Of a stretch of 64,000 bases of DNA, positions 15,710-24,846 are shown piece by piece. Location of the stretch: NCBI GenBank assembly GCA_017473085.1, contig JAFUNF010000011.1, forward strand, positions 1 to 64,000, given 5' to 3'. The stretch is from Clostridia bacterium. GTDB lineage: Bacteria; Bacillota; Clostridia; Oscillospirales; CAG-272. The notes below the pieces were generated by a model. The model did not search any database. It saw only the letters and a program-made list of their open reading frames with translations, and had not been told where the DNA came from. Positions within the stretch are counted from its first letter, which is position 1. Every line of letters starts with the position of its first letter. A program made the translations under genes and the position numbers.

Positions 15710-16342
15710 ATGAAAAAAGCAATTATCGGTAAGAAGCTCGGTATGACACAGATCTTCGCTGAAAACGGCGCAGTAATCCCTGTAACAGTTATCGAGGCCG
15801 GTCCTTGCGTGGTTGTTCAAAAGAAGACCACAGAGAATGATGGCTACAATGCCATTCAGGTTGGCTACGAGGATGTAAAGGCTAACCATGTATCAAAGCC
15901 AGTTAAGGGTCACTTTGAGAAAGCAAACGTTTCCCTTAAGAAGCACTTAAAGGAGTTCAGACTCGAAAACGCAGATAGCTATAACGTAGGCGATGAAATA
16001 GCTGTCGATACCTTCGCTCAAGGCGAGAAGGTCGACATCACAGGCATTTCAAAGGGTCACGGTTATTCTGGTGCGGTTAAGAGATGGGGTCACCACATGC
16101 TCCAAGCAACCCACGGTACAGGTCCTATCCACCGTCAGGTTGGTTCAATGGGTGCTAACTCAACACCATCAAGAGTATTTAAGAATAAGAAGATGGCTGG
16201 TCAATATGGTAACGAGCAAGTTACAGTATTGAATCTTGAAATTATAAAGATCGACGCTGAGAAGAATCTTATCGCAGTTAAGGGTGCTGTACCAGGCGCT
16301 CGTGGCGGTATCGTAGTTCTTCGTGACAGCGTTAAAGCATAA
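15710..16342 (+). CDS. rplC: 50S ribosomal protein L3
   Basis: A 210-aa L3, with [15 protein letters not shown] at the start and the conserved [24 protein letters not shown] extension that reaches the peptidyl-transferase region. The start is ATG 15710 because the upstream in-frame ATG 15695 overlaps the GGAGG site at 15697-15701. It follows a 160-nt foldable spacer and precedes rplD by 17 nt. Confidence 0.96.
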   Translation: MKKAIIGKKLGMTQIFAENGAVIPVTVIEAGPCVVVQKKTTENDGYNAIQVGYEDVKANHVSKPVKGHFEKANVSLKKHLKEFRLENADSYNVGDEIAVDTFAQGEKVDITGISKGHGYSGAVKRWGHHMLQATHGTGPIHRQVGSMGANSTPSRVFKNKKMAGQYGNEQVTVLNLEIIKIDAEKNLIAVKGAVPGARGGIVVLRDSVKA

Positions 16343-16359
16343 TCAAGGAGGAAATAACG

Positions 16360-16983
16360 ATGCCAAATATTAAAGTTGTTAATATGGCCGGCGCAGAGGT
16401 TAGTGAAATCACACTTTCTGATGTAGTATTCGGCGCAGACGTTAACGGTGCTGTCCTCCACGCTGCTGTAAGAGCATACCTTCTCAATCAAAGACAAGGT
16501 ACACAATCAACACTTACAAGAAGTGAAGTTTCCGGTGGCGGACGCAAGCCTTGGAAGCAAAAGGGTACTGGTAGAGCAAGACAAGGCTCAACAAGATCAC
16601 CACAATGGACACATGGTGGTATCGCACTTGGTCCAAAGCCACGTTCATACCGTACAAAGCTTAACAAAAAGGTAAAACAAATCGCTATGTTTAGTGCACT
16701 CAGCTCTAAGGTAGCTAACAATGAAATGGTTGTAGTTGATGCTATTGTTGCAGAAAGCTACAGCACAAAGGTAATGGCAAATATGCTTGCTGCTCTTAAC
16801 GTTGGTAAAAAGACACTTGTTGTTCTTGACGGACCAAACGATAAGGTAGTGAAGAGCCTTGCAAATATTGAAAACGTTAAGGTTGCTTACACTAACACAC
16901 TTAATGTATATGATATTCTTAACTGCAATACAATCGTATTTGCACAGGCAGCTGTACAGAAAATCGAGGAGGTATACGCATAA
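16360..16983 (+). CDS. rplD: 50S ribosomal protein L4
   Basis: A 207-aa L4 of normal length. The internal loop reaching the exit tunnel is seen as TRSEVSGGGRKPWKQKGTGR, followed by RSPQWTHGGIALGPKPRSY. In some bacteria L4 represses its own operon. Whether it binds the leader here is unknown. The stop overlaps the rplW start by one base (TAATG). Confidence 0.96.
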   Translation: MPNIKVVNMAGAEVSEITLSDVVFGADVNGAVLHAAVRAYLLNQRQGTQSTLTRSEVSGGGRKPWKQKGTGRARQGSTRSPQWTHGGIALGPKPRSYRTKLNKKVKQIAMFSALSSKVANNEMVVVDAIVAESYSTKVMANMLAALNVGKKTLVVLDGPNDKVVKSLANIENVKVAYTNTLNVYDILNCNTIVFAQAAVQKIEEVYA

Positions 16984-17276
16984 TGAAATTTGCTCAGGAC
17001 ATAATCCTCGCACCTGTAATTACAGAAAAGGCTATGGATGGTATCGTATCTAAGAGATACACATTTAAGGTAGCAAAGGACGCGACAAAGCCAGAGATTG
17101 CAAAGGCAGTTGAAGAGCTTTTCAATGTTCAGGTTGCTAAGGTTAATACAATTAATATGAAGAAAAAGCCAAAGAGACTCGGTTATCACTTCGGATATAC
17201 ATCTGAATGGAAGAAGGCAATTGTAACACTTACAGCTTCTTCTAAGGAAATCGAATTCTTTAACGGCTTGAACTAA
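16983..17276 (+). CDS. rplW: 50S ribosomal protein L23
   Basis: A 97-aa L23. AQDIILAPVITEKAM at the N-terminus and NTINMKKKPKRLGYHFGYTSEWKKA are diagnostic. It sits at the tunnel exit, docking trigger factor and SRP. Translationally coupled to rplD by a one-base overlap. Confidence 0.96.
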   Translation: MKFAQDIILAPVITEKAMDGIVSKRYTFKVAKDATKPEIAKAVEELFNVQVAKVNTINMKKKPKRLGYHFGYTSEWKKAIVTLTASSKEIEFFNGLN

Positions 17277-17294
17277 TAGTGGGAGGTAATTCAA

Positions 17295-18122
17295 ATGGCA
17301 ACAATGAAATATAAACCCACCACACCCGCAAGAAGAAATATGTCAGTTGCTTCCTTTGACGAGGTAACAAAGTTTACCCCTGAAAAGAGCCTCATCGAGG
17401 TTAAGAAGAAGCACTCAGGCCGTAACAGCTACGGTAAGATTACAGTTCGTCATAAGGGTGGCGGAAATAAGCAGAAGTACAGAATTATCGACTTCAAGAG
17501 ACAAGAGGGTACTGCAAAGGTTATCGGTATTGAGTACGACCCTAACAGAACCTCATATATCGCACTCCTCGAGAATGAGGAAGGCAAGAAGAGCTATGTA
17601 ATTGCTCCTCTCGGTGTTACAGACGGCGACGTTCTTCACTCTGGTGCAGACGCAGATATCAAGGCTGGTAACACACTTCCTATTGAAAAGATTCCAGTAG
17701 GTACAATTATCCACAACATTGAGATTTATCCTGGTAAGGGTGGTCAGCTCGTTCGTACAGCTGGTGCACAAGCTCAGTTGATGGCTAAGGAAAATGGCAT
17801 GGCTCAAGTAAGACTTCCTTCTGGTGAAGTAAGACTTATAAGATTAGAGTGCAAGGCAACAATTGGGCAAATCGGCAATATCGAGCACGACACAGTTAAG
17901 ATCGGTAAGGCTGGTAAGACTCGTCATATGGGTATTCGTCCAACAGTTCGTGGTTCAGTAATGAACCCATGCGACCACCCACACGGTGGTGGTGAGGGCA
18001 AGTCTCCAGTGGGAAGACCAGGCCCTGTTACACCTTGGGGTAAGCCTGCTCTTGGTTATAAGACCAGAAATAAGAAGGCAAGAACCAACAAATACATCGT
18101 TAAGAGAAGAAACGGTAGATAA
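17295..18122 (+). CDS. rplB: 50S ribosomal protein L2
   Basis: A 275-aa full-length L2 with [20 protein letters not shown] and the C-terminal signature [13 protein letters not shown] carrying the conserved peptidyl-transferase-site His. GGGAGGT ribosome binding site. Confidence 0.97.
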   Translation: MATMKYKPTTPARRNMSVASFDEVTKFTPEKSLIEVKKKHSGRNSYGKITVRHKGGGNKQKYRIIDFKRQEGTAKVIGIEYDPNRTSYIALLENEEGKKSYVIAPLGVTDGDVLHSGADADIKAGNTLPIEKIPVGTIIHNIEIYPGKGGQLVRTAGAQAQLMAKENGMAQVRLPSGEVRLIRLECKATIGQIGNIEHDTVKIGKAGKTRHMGIRPTVRGSVMNPCDHPHGGGEGKSPVGRPGPVTPWGKPALGYKTRNKKARTNKYIVKRRNGR

Positions 18123-18136
18123 GGGAGGAAAGAATA

Positions 18137-18421
18137 ATGAGCAGAAGTTCCAAAAAAGCGCCTTATGTAGAAGAAAAGCTTTACAATCGCATTGTAGCTA
18201 TGAACGAAAAGGGCGAAAAGAAAGTTTTGAAGACCTGGTCACGTTCTTCAACAATATACCCCGACTTTGTTGGACATACAATCGCTGTGCATGATGGTAG
18301 AAAGCACGTTCCTGTATATGTCGTTGAGGACATGGTAGGACACAAGCTTGGTGAGTTCGCACTTACCAGAACATTCAAGGGTCACGCAGGATCAAAAACA
18401 TCTAATAACGGAAAGAAATAG
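18137..18421 (+). CDS. rpsS: 30S ribosomal protein S19
   Basis: A 94-aa S19 of the 30S head. [29 protein letters not shown] and the [10 protein letters not shown] segment are canonical (tyrosine/arginine pattern). GGGAGG site; 9 nt before rplV. Confidence 0.96.
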   Translation: MSRSSKKAPYVEEKLYNRIVAMNEKGEKKVLKTWSRSSTIYPDFVGHTIAVHDGRKHVPVYVVEDMVGHKLGEFALTRTFKGHAGSKTSNNGKK

Positions 18422-18430
18422 GAGTAAACA

Positions 18431-18778
18431 ATGGAAACTAAAGTAGCTAATGCATACCTTTATGATGTTCGCATTGCTCCCCGTAAGGTTCAAATCGTTC
18501 TTGACCTCGTTCGTGGCAAGGATGTTGAGATGGCAGCAGCAATTCTTAAGAACACACCTAAGAGAGGTGCTGAGATTCTTGAGAAGCTACTCAAGAGTGC
18601 GGTAGCAAACGCAGAGAACAATCATAACATGGACAAATCAAAACTCTATGTTTCAAAATGCTTCGTAACACCTGGAAGCCATATGCTCAAAAGAGTAATG
18701 CCAAGAGGTAAGGGAAGCGCAAATAGAATTTTAAAGAGAACAAGCCACATTACAATTTGCGTGGCAGAGAAAGAGTAA
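18431..18778 (+). CDS. rplV: 50S ribosomal protein L22
   Basis: A 115-aa L22 with IAPRKVQIVLDLVRGK near the start and the tunnel-lining hairpin PGSHMLKRVMPRGKGSANRI before a HITICV end. AGGAG site. Confidence 0.96.
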   Translation: METKVANAYLYDVRIAPRKVQIVLDLVRGKDVEMAAAILKNTPKRGAEILEKLLKSAVANAENNHNMDKSKLYVSKCFVTPGSHMLKRVMPRGKGSANRILKRTSHITICVAEKE

Positions 18779-18792
18779 AGGAGAGCTGAATA

Positions 18793-19641
18793 ATGGGACA
18801 GAAAGTTAATCCTCATGGTTTACGTGTAGGCGTAATTAAAGACTGGGATTCAAGATGGTACGCTTCTGACGATCAATTTGGCGATATCCTTGTATCTGAC
18901 TACAAAATTAGAGAGTATCTCAAGAAGGCTCTTTTCAATGCAGGCGTTGCAAAGATTGAGATTGAGAGACCATCAGACTCTATCATAAGAGTATACGTTC
19001 ACTGTGCAAAGCCAGGCTATGTAATCCATGGTCCAAAGACACCTAAGGTTGAGAAAAAGGAAGAACCAAAGGTAGAGGCTGAAGAGGCAGGAGCAGAAGA
19101 AGCAAAGAAGGCAAAAGAAAAGAAGCCAAAGCTTTTCGTTGAAACAATTCGTGAAAAGCTTGCAAAGATGACAGGTAAGACAGTATATGTAAATGCTGTT
19201 GAGGTTGGCGAAATCGCTCTTAACGCACAGCTCGTTGCTGAGAACATCTGTGGACAGCTCGAAAGAAGAATTGCATTCCGTCGTGCTATGAAGCAGGCTA
19301 TCAAAAAGACAATGGACGCTGGTGCTAAGGGTATTAAGATTGCTTGTAGCGGTCGTTTGGCAGGTGCTGAAATCGCTCGTACAGAGCACTATCACGAGGG
19401 TACAATTCCTCTACAGGAAATCAGAGCAAATATTGACTATGGTTTCTGGGAGGCAAACACAACCTATGGTAAGATCGGTGTTAAGGTTTGGATCTACACA
19501 GGTCAAATCTTGTCCGAGGTTAGCAAGACAGTAAGCGAAAAGAACGACAAGAAGGATAACAAGAAGAAGTCAAACAAGAAATCCAACAAGGATCGTAGAG
19601 CGCCAAGAGCTTCTAAAAAGGTTGAAGGAGGCGAACGCTAA
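18793..19641 (+). CDS. rpsC: 30S ribosomal protein S3 with charged insertion in the KH domain
   Basis: A 282-aa S3, clearly longer than the usual 210-230. Residues 1-78 and 115-245 align with normal S3 ([72 protein letters not shown]). Where other S3 proteins have the KH GXXG loop (VIGKKG), this one has VIHGPK followed by about 35 Lys/Glu/Ala-rich residues (about 79-114). The C-terminus adds a Lys/Asn-rich tail. The reading frame is uninterrupted and in a single-copy essential operon, so it should be functional. The loop may have moved or become dispensable (inference). Confidence 0.94.
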   Translation: MGQKVNPHGLRVGVIKDWDSRWYASDDQFGDILVSDYKIREYLKKALFNAGVAKIEIERPSDSIIRVYVHCAKPGYVIHGPKTPKVEKKEEPKVEAEEAGAEEAKKAKEKKPKLFVETIREKLAKMTGKTVYVNAVEVGEIALNAQLVAENICGQLERRIAFRRAMKQAIKKTMDAGAKGIKIACSGRLAGAEIARTEHYHEGTIPLQEIRANIDYGFWEANTTYGKIGVKVWIYTGQILSEVSKTVSEKNDKKDNKKKSNKKSNKDRRAPRASKKVEGGER

Positions 19642-20069
19642 TGTTAATGCCAAAGAGAGTTAAGTACAGACGTGTTCAAAGAGGCCGTTTAACAGGTAAG
19701 GCTTCTCGTGGAAATAAGGTTACAAATGGTCAATATGGTTTAGTAGCAACTGAGCCAGCTTGGATCACAGCTAACCAAATTGAAGCAGCACGTATTGCTA
19801 TGACAAGATATATTCGTCGTGGCGGTCAGGTTTGGATTAAGATATTCCCTGACAAACCAATCACAGAAAAGCCTGCTGAAACTCGTATGGGTTCAGGTAA
19901 GGGTTCACCTGAGTATTGGGTAGCCGTTGTTAAACCGGGCAGAGTTATGTTCGAGATGGACGGCGTTTCCGAGGAAATTGCAAGAGAGGCTATGCGTCTT
20001 GCTATGCACAAGCTTCCAATCAAATGTAAGTTTGTGACAAAGGAACAGACAGAGGAAGAGGAGGAATAA
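19641..20069 (+). CDS. rplP: 50S ribosomal protein L16
   Basis: A 142-aa L16 starting [15 protein letters not shown] as in other Firmicutes, with RHIRRGG-type segment ([18 protein letters not shown]) and [18 protein letters not shown]. Start overlaps the rpsC stop by one base. Contacts the A-site tRNA region. Confidence 0.96.
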   Translation: MLMPKRVKYRRVQRGRLTGKASRGNKVTNGQYGLVATEPAWITANQIEAARIAMTRYIRRGGQVWIKIFPDKPITEKPAETRMGSGKGSPEYWVAVVKPGRVMFEMDGVSEEIAREAMRLAMHKLPIKCKFVTKEQTEEEEE

Positions 20070-20072
20070 GCG

Positions 20073-20261
20073 GTGAAAGCAGCAGAAATCAAAAATTTGA
20101 GCATCGAAGAGCTTGAGAAGAAACTTAAAGAGCTCAAAGAAGAACTCTTTAACCTTCGTTTTCAGCACGAAATTAACCAGCTCGAAAATCCTCACAAAAT
20201 AGCTGATGTCAAGAAGGATATCGCTCGTGTAAAAACCATTCTCAACGAGAAGAACGCATAA
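20073..20261 (+). CDS. rpmC: 50S ribosomal protein L29
   Basis: A 62-aa L29 with a GTG start 3 nt after the rplP stop; the AGAGGAGGAA at the end of rplP acts as ribosome binding site. [15 protein letters not shown] and [10 protein letters not shown] are diagnostic. Confidence 0.94.
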   Translation: MKAAEIKNLSIEELEKKLKELKEELFNLRFQHEINQLENPHKIADVKKDIARVKTILNEKNA

Positions 20262-20278
20262 GTGGAGGAAAATGAGTT

Positions 20279-20539
20279 ATGACAGAAACACGTAACCTCA
20301 GAAAAACAAGAGTTGGTATTGTTGTAAGCGACAAGATGGATAAGACTATCGTTGTTGCTATCAGGGACAACGTAAAGCACCCTGTTTACAGCAAGATCGT
20401 TAAGCGCACAACTAAGATTCATGCTCACGACGAGAAGAACGAGTGTGGCGTAGGTGACAAGGTAGAAGTAATGGAGACCAGACCTCTTTCAAAGACAAAG
20501 AGATGGCGCCTTGTTCAAATCATAGAAAAAGCAAAATAA
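20279..20539 (+). CDS. rpsQ: 30S ribosomal protein S17
   Basis: An 86-aa S17: [19 protein letters not shown], the [17 protein letters not shown] segment and [14 protein letters not shown] end. It binds 16S rRNA early in 30S assembly. Confidence 0.96.
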   Translation: MTETRNLRKTRVGIVVSDKMDKTIVVAIRDNVKHPVYSKIVKRTTKIHAHDEKNECGVGDKVEVMETRPLSKTKRWRLVQIIEKAK

Positions 20540-20617
20540 TTAATCTCATCCTTTGGGTACATTATTAAGAATAGAATGTGCCGAAGTTTAGGGAAACCTT
20601 ATTAGGAGGATAATAAA

Positions 20618-20986
20618 GTGATTCAGCAAGAAAGCAGAATGAAGGTTGCCGACAACACAGGCGCTAAAGAGCTTTTGTGCATCAGAGTACTCGGCGGTAC
20701 TGGCAGAAAATATGCTAATATCGGTGACGTAGTTGTTTGCTCTGTAAAGAAAGCTACACCAGGCGGAGTTGTTAAGAAGGGCGACGTTGTAAAGGCTGTT
20801 ATCGTTAGAAGTGCAAAGGGTGTTCGTCGTGCAGACGGCTCTTACATCAAGTTCGACGAGAACGCAGCAGTAATTATTAAGGAAGACAAGACACCTAAGG
20901 GAACACGTATCTTTGGCCCAGTTGCAAGAGAACTACGTGAGAAGGAATTCACAAAGATTCTTTCACTCGCTCCCGAAGTACTTTAA
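20618..20986 (+). CDS. rplN: 50S ribosomal protein L14
   Basis: A 122-aa L14 with a GTG start after [26 protein letters not shown] and the C-terminal [25 protein letters not shown] are canonical. The 78-nt gap before it holds short weak inverted repeats but no clear promoter. Confidence 0.96.
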   Translation: MIQQESRMKVADNTGAKELLCIRVLGGTGRKYANIGDVVVCSVKKATPGGVVKKGDVVKAVIVRSAKGVRRADGSYIKFDENAAVIIKEDKTPKGTRIFGPVARELREKEFTKILSLAPEVL

Positions 20987-21002
20987 TTGGAGGTAAATTA
21001 TA

Positions 21003-21332
21003 ATGAAGAAGCTTCATGTTAGACGTGATGACACTGTAATTGTTATCTCCGGTGATGACAAGGGTGTTAAGGGTAAGGTTATCGCAGTAAGCCCAGAAGA
21101 AGGCAAGGTAATTGTTGAGGGAGCAAACATTGTTTCCAAGCACCAAAAGCCAAGAAGACAGGGCGAGACTGGTGGTATTCTTAAGGTTGAGGGTGCAATG
21201 TATGCATCCAAGGTACAAATCGTATGCCAAAACTCAAAGTGCGAAAAGTTCAACAAGGGCACAAGAGTTAAGCACGCTATCGTAGATGGCAAGAAGGTAC
21301 GTGTTTGTGCTAAATGTGGTCAAGCACTTTAA
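21003..21332 (+). CDS. rplX: 50S ribosomal protein L24
   Basis: A 109-aa L24 with KOW motif (DTVIVISGDDKGVKGKVIAV). The C-terminal half has a zinc-ribbon-like set of cysteines, C-x4-C (CQNSKC) then C-x2-C (CAKC). The first pair is usually C-x2-C, so the knuckle is slightly enlarged. Confidence 0.95.
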   Translation: MKKLHVRRDDTVIVISGDDKGVKGKVIAVSPEEGKVIVEGANIVSKHQKPRRQGETGGILKVEGAMYASKVQIVCQNSKCEKFNKGTRVKHAIVDGKKVRVCAKCGQAL

Positions 21333-21347
21333 TGGAGGTAACTGAAG

Positions 21348-21887
21348 ATGTCAAGAATGAAAGATCTATATAACAACGAAGTTGCTCCAGCGCTTATGAC
21401 TAAGTTTGCTTATAAGAGCACAATGCAAATTCCACGCTTCAACAAGATCGTTATCAATGTTGGTGCTGGAGATGCAAAGGATAACGCAAAGGTTATCGAC
21501 AGCATTATTGCAGAAATCTCACTTATCGCAGGACAGAAGGCAGTTCCTACTTACGCAAGAAAGTCAGTAGCTAACTTCAAGCTCCGTGAGGGTGTTAAGA
21601 TCGGTGCGAAGGTAACACTTCGTGGCGAAAGAATGTACGAATTTATGGACAGACTCTTCACATTTGCTCTTCCAAGAGTACGTGACTTCAAGGGTATCAA
21701 TCCTAACGGCTTTGATGGTCGTGGTAACTACTCAATGGGTCTTCGTGAACAGCTCATATTCCCAGAAATCGAATATGACAAGGTTGACAAGATCAGAGGT
21801 ATGGACATTACATTCGTAACAACAGCTACAAACGATGAAGAAGCAAAAGAGTTGCTCACACTTATGGGCGCTCCATTTGCGAAATAA
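21348..21887 (+). CDS. rplE: 50S ribosomal protein L5
   Basis: A 179-aa L5: [35 protein letters not shown] and the [20 protein letters not shown] loop. It binds 5S rRNA in the central protuberance. Confidence 0.96.
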   Translation: MSRMKDLYNNEVAPALMTKFAYKSTMQIPRFNKIVINVGAGDAKDNAKVIDSIIAEISLIAGQKAVPTYARKSVANFKLREGVKIGAKVTLRGERMYEFMDRLFTFALPRVRDFKGINPNGFDGRGNYSMGLREQLIFPEIEYDKVDKIRGMDITFVTTATNDEEAKELLTLMGAPFAK

Positions 21888-21906
21888 TTAGAGGAGGACG
21901 CAACAG

Positions 21907-22092
21907 ATGGCAAAGAAGGCTATGGTGCTTAAGCAACAAAAGGCACAAAAATATTCTACAAGAGAATACAACCGCTGCAAAATCTGCGGCAGACCTCACG
22001 GTTATCTTCGTAAGTACGGCATCTGCCGTATATGCTTCCGTGAACTTGCTTATGCTGGAGAAATCCCAGGCGTAAGAAAGGCAAGCTGGTAA
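21907..22092 (+). CDS. rpsN: 30S ribosomal protein S14, zinc-binding type Z
   Basis: A 61-aa short zinc form of S14 with CKIC and CRIC pairs and the [17 protein letters not shown] core, typical of Gram-positive organisms. Located in the 30S head. Confidence 0.96.
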   Translation: MAKKAMVLKQQKAQKYSTREYNRCKICGRPHGYLRKYGICRICFRELAYAGEIPGVRKASW

Positions 22093-22134
22093 TTAATTAA
22101 AATATTTTAGGATACTTAGTATTCACTCCAAACT

Positions 22135-22212
22135 AACCGGAAGGAAACAGGGAGATGTTTAACCACCGGTAAGCCGTCGCCCACAAGGGCGGCAGCAAGA
22201 TTGGACTTGCAT
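22135..22212 (+). ncRNA. Hairpin cluster between rpsN and rpsH (candidate leader element)
   Basis: Three helices in the 138-nt gap: ACCGG (22136-22140)/CCGGT (22166-22170), CGCCC (22178-22182)/GGGCG (22187-22191) with an ACAA tetraloop, and GCAAG (22196-22200)/CTTGC (22207-22211), ending just before the rpsH ribosome binding site. S8 autoregulation of the spc operon is known in E. coli; a link here is only a hypothesis. Confidence 0.4.
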
Positions 22213-22230
22213 AAATAGGAGGAAAATAAA

Positions 22231-22626
22231 ATGCAAATTTCAGACGTAATTGCAGATATGCTCACCAGAATCAGAAACGCAAGCAATGCTAAGCACGAGA
22301 CAGTTGATGTTCCTGCTTCAAATATGAAGAAGGCAATCGCTGACATTCTTCTCGAGGAAGGCTACATTAAGGCAGTTTCTGTAATCGAAGACGGTAAGCA
22401 AGGCGTAATCAGAATCACATTGAAGTACGAAGGCAAGGCAAAGGTTATCCACGGCATTAAGAGAGTTTCTAAGCCAGGTCTTAGAATTTACTCTAACTGC
22501 GAGGATATGCCAAGAGTTATGAATGGTCTTGGTATTGCTATCGTATCTACTTCAAAGGGCATCATGACAGACAAAAAGGCTAGACGTGAAAACGTTGGCG
22601 GCGAAGTTCTCGCATTTGTTTGGTAA
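22231..22626 (+). CDS. rpsH: 30S ribosomal protein S8
   Basis: A 131-aa S8: [13 protein letters not shown] at the start, and [26 protein letters not shown] with the RNA-binding Ser/Thr residues at the end. The preceding gap is unusually long for this operon. GGAGG site. Confidence 0.96.
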   Translation: MQISDVIADMLTRIRNASNAKHETVDVPASNMKKAIADILLEEGYIKAVSVIEDGKQGVIRITLKYEGKAKVIHGIKRVSKPGLRIYSNCEDMPRVMNGLGIAIVSTSKGIMTDKKARRENVGGEVLAFVW

Positions 22627-22644
22627 TAACGGAGGTAATAGAAC

Positions 22645-23187
22645 ATGTCAAGAATAGGAAGAAATCCAATTAATGTTCCTGCTGGTGTTCAAGTATCTAT
22701 CGATGCTGAGAACAGCGTTATCACCGTAAAGGGCCCAAAGGGTACATTAACACAAAACTATCATAACAGAATGATCGTTAACTGCGAGGCTAACGTAATT
22801 ACTGTTGCTCGTCCAAGCGACGAAAAGGAAGACCGTGCACTTCACGGACTTACAAGAACACTTATCTACAATATGGTTGTAGGTGTTACTGAGGGCTACA
22901 CAAAGAAGCTTGAGGTAAATGGTGTTGGTTACAGAGTTGCTATGCAAGGCAAGGCTCTTAACCTTACACTTGGTTACTCACATCCAGTTATCGTAGACGC
23001 TCCAGAAGGAATCACATTCGAGACTCCTGATGCTAACACAATCCTTGTTAAGGGTATTAACAAGCAGGTTGTTGGCGAAACAGCAGCTTATGTTCGTTCT
23101 AAGAGAGCTCCTGAGCCATACAAGGGCAAGGGTATTAAGTACGAGGGTGAAAAGATCCGTCGTAAAGCTGGTAAGACCGGTAAATAA
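22645..23187 (+). CDS. rplF: 50S ribosomal protein L6
   Basis: A 180-aa L6: SRIGRNPINVPAGVQV at the N-terminus, GVTEGYTKKLEVNGVGYR, and the RSKRAPEPYKGKGIKYEGEK C-terminal RNA-binding region. Confidence 0.96.
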   Translation: MSRIGRNPINVPAGVQVSIDAENSVITVKGPKGTLTQNYHNRMIVNCEANVITVARPSDEKEDRALHGLTRTLIYNMVVGVTEGYTKKLEVNGVGYRVAMQGKALNLTLGYSHPVIVDAPEGITFETPDANTILVKGINKQVVGETAAYVRSKRAPEPYKGKGIKYEGEKIRRKAGKTGK

Positions 23188-23205
23188 TGAAAGGAGAGGA
23201 AAAAG

Positions 23206-23565
23206 ATGGTATCAAGAAAGGATAGCAACGTACAACGTCTTAAGAGACACGCAAGAGTTCGTGGAAAGATTTCTGGAACTGCTGAGCGTCCACGTCTTTG
23301 CGTTTATCGTTCAAACAAAAATATTTCCTGCCAAATCATTGATGACGTAGCAGGCGTTACACTCGTTTCCGCTTCTACAATGGAGTCCGGATTTGAAGGT
23401 ATTGGAAGCAACAAGGAGGCTGCTAAGAAGGTAGGCCTTATGATTGCTGAAAAAGCACTCGCAAAGGGTATAGACACAGTTGTATTTGACCGTGGTGGTT
23501 ACGTATATCACGGCCGTGTATCGGAGCTTGCAGAGGGAGCAAGAGAAGGCGGACTTAAGTTCTAA
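23206..23565 (+). CDS. rplR: 50S ribosomal protein L18
   Basis: A 119-aa L18: [36 protein letters not shown] and [25 protein letters not shown]. Binds 5S rRNA. A 71-nt gap with no clear structure precedes rpsE. Confidence 0.96.
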   Translation: MVSRKDSNVQRLKRHARVRGKISGTAERPRLCVYRSNKNISCQIIDDVAGVTLVSASTMESGFEGIGSNKEAAKKVGLMIAEKALAKGIDTVVFDRGGYVYHGRVSELAEGAREGGLKF

Positions 23566-23636
23566 TTCTCGTTTTCCTAACAAGAAAACCGGTTTGTACA
23601 CTGTTTAATTTATTTAAACACAAATAGGAGATAAAA

Positions 23637-24137
23637 ATGTCTAACATCAAAATTGATAAGAATAATCTTAAGGAAACAATGGTTGCACTCAACCGTGTTT
23701 CTAAGACAGTAAAGGGTGGTCGTATCGCTCGTTTCACAGCTCTTATGGTAGTTGGTGATGGTGAGGGCCACGTAGGTTATGGTCTCGGTAAGGCATCTGA
23801 GGTTCCAGACGCAATCCGTAAGGGCATTGAGGATGCAAAGAAGAACATGATCACAGTATCTATTAAGGATACAACAATTCCACATGAAGTTATTGGTAAG
23901 TTCGGTGCAGGTACTGTACTTCTAAAGCCAGCTTCACTCGGTACAGGTGTTATCGCAGGTCAGACAGTAAGAGCTGTTCTTGAGCTTGCAGGTATCAAAA
24001 ATATCAGAGCTAAGAGCCTCCGTTCAAACAACAAGACAAACGTAGTTAAGGCTACATTTGAAGGTTTGAAGCAGCTCCGCACTATCGACGAGGTTGCAAA
24101 TACTCGTGGTATTAGCAAAGATAAGGTTATTGGTTAA
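23637..24137 (+). CDS. rpsE: 30S ribosomal protein S5
   Basis: A 166-aa S5. The loop [33 protein letters not shown] and the [22 protein letters not shown] domain are present. The protein starts directly at the RNA-binding domain and lacks the longer N-terminal tail of many homologues. Confidence 0.96.
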   Translation: MSNIKIDKNNLKETMVALNRVSKTVKGGRIARFTALMVVGDGEGHVGYGLGKASEVPDAIRKGIEDAKKNMITVSIKDTTIPHEVIGKFGAGTVLLKPASLGTGVIAGQTVRAVLELAGIKNIRAKSLRSNNKTNVVKATFEGLKQLRTIDEVANTRGISKDKVIG

Positions 24138-24151
24138 GGAGGGACTATAAG

Positions 24152-24331
24152 ATGGAAAACGTAAAGGTAACACTCGTAAAGAGTCTTATAGCTTGCAAGC
24201 CTAACCAAAAGCTTACAGCTAAATCACTTGGCTTCAAGAGAATCGGCGATAGCATCGTTTGTAAAAACGATAAGGTATTGGCAGGTAAAATAAAAGTTCT
24301 TTCTCACCTTGTAAAGGTAGAAAACGTTTAA
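24152..24331 (+). CDS. rpmD: 50S ribosomal protein L30
   Basis: A 59-aa L30 between rpsE and rplO, the standard position. Translation gives VTLVKSLIACKPNQKLTAKS, then GFKRIGDSIV and a HLVKVENV end, matching the bacterial short L30. AAGGAGGG site precedes ATG 24152. The 72-nt gap after it contains CTGCC-N6-GGCAG. Confidence 0.93.
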   Translation: MENVKVTLVKSLIACKPNQKLTAKSLGFKRIGDSIVCKNDKVLAGKIKVLSHLVKVENV

Positions 24332-24403
24332 TCTAACTGCCAACACGGGCAGCAGATTGCAAAATCAATCAAACAAATTCAAATTTAATAAGGAGGACAA
24401 AAT

Positions 24404-24844
24404 ATGAAGCTCCACGAACTTTCTCCAGCTGCTGGTTCAGCTAAGGCAGCATGGCGTAAAGGTAGAGGTCCTGGTTCTGGTAACGGTAAGACCGCAGGTA
24501 AGGGACATAAGGGACAGAACGCGCGTTCTGGTGGCGGAGTAAGACCCGGATTTGAGGGCGGACAACTTCCACTTTACAGAAAACTTCCTAAAAGAGGATT
24601 TAATAACAAATTTGCAAAGGAATACGCAACAATCAATGTAAGCGACCTTAACAGATTTAACAACGGCGAAACTGTTAACCTTGAGACTCTTGTTAATTGC
24701 GGACTTGTTCGCAAGGAACTCGACGGACTTAAAGTGCTTGGCAACGGTAACGTAAACGTAGCAGTTACTGTTGAAGCAAAGGTTTTCTCAGCAACAGCTA
24801 AAGAGAAAATCGAAGCAGCAGGCGGAAAAGCCGAGGTGAAATAA
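24404..24844 (+). CDS. rplO: 50S ribosomal protein L15
   Basis: A 146-aa L15: [20 protein letters not shown], then the glycine-rich [21 protein letters not shown] and [12 protein letters not shown]. Two nucleotides separate it from secY. Confidence 0.96.
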   Translation: MKLHELSPAAGSAKAAWRKGRGPGSGNGKTAGKGHKGQNARSGGGVRPGFEGGQLPLYRKLPKRGFNNKFAKEYATINVSDLNRFNNGETVNLETLVNCGLVRKELDGLKVLGNGNVNVAVTVEAKVFSATAKEKIEAAGGKAEVK

Positions 24845-24846
24845 TT

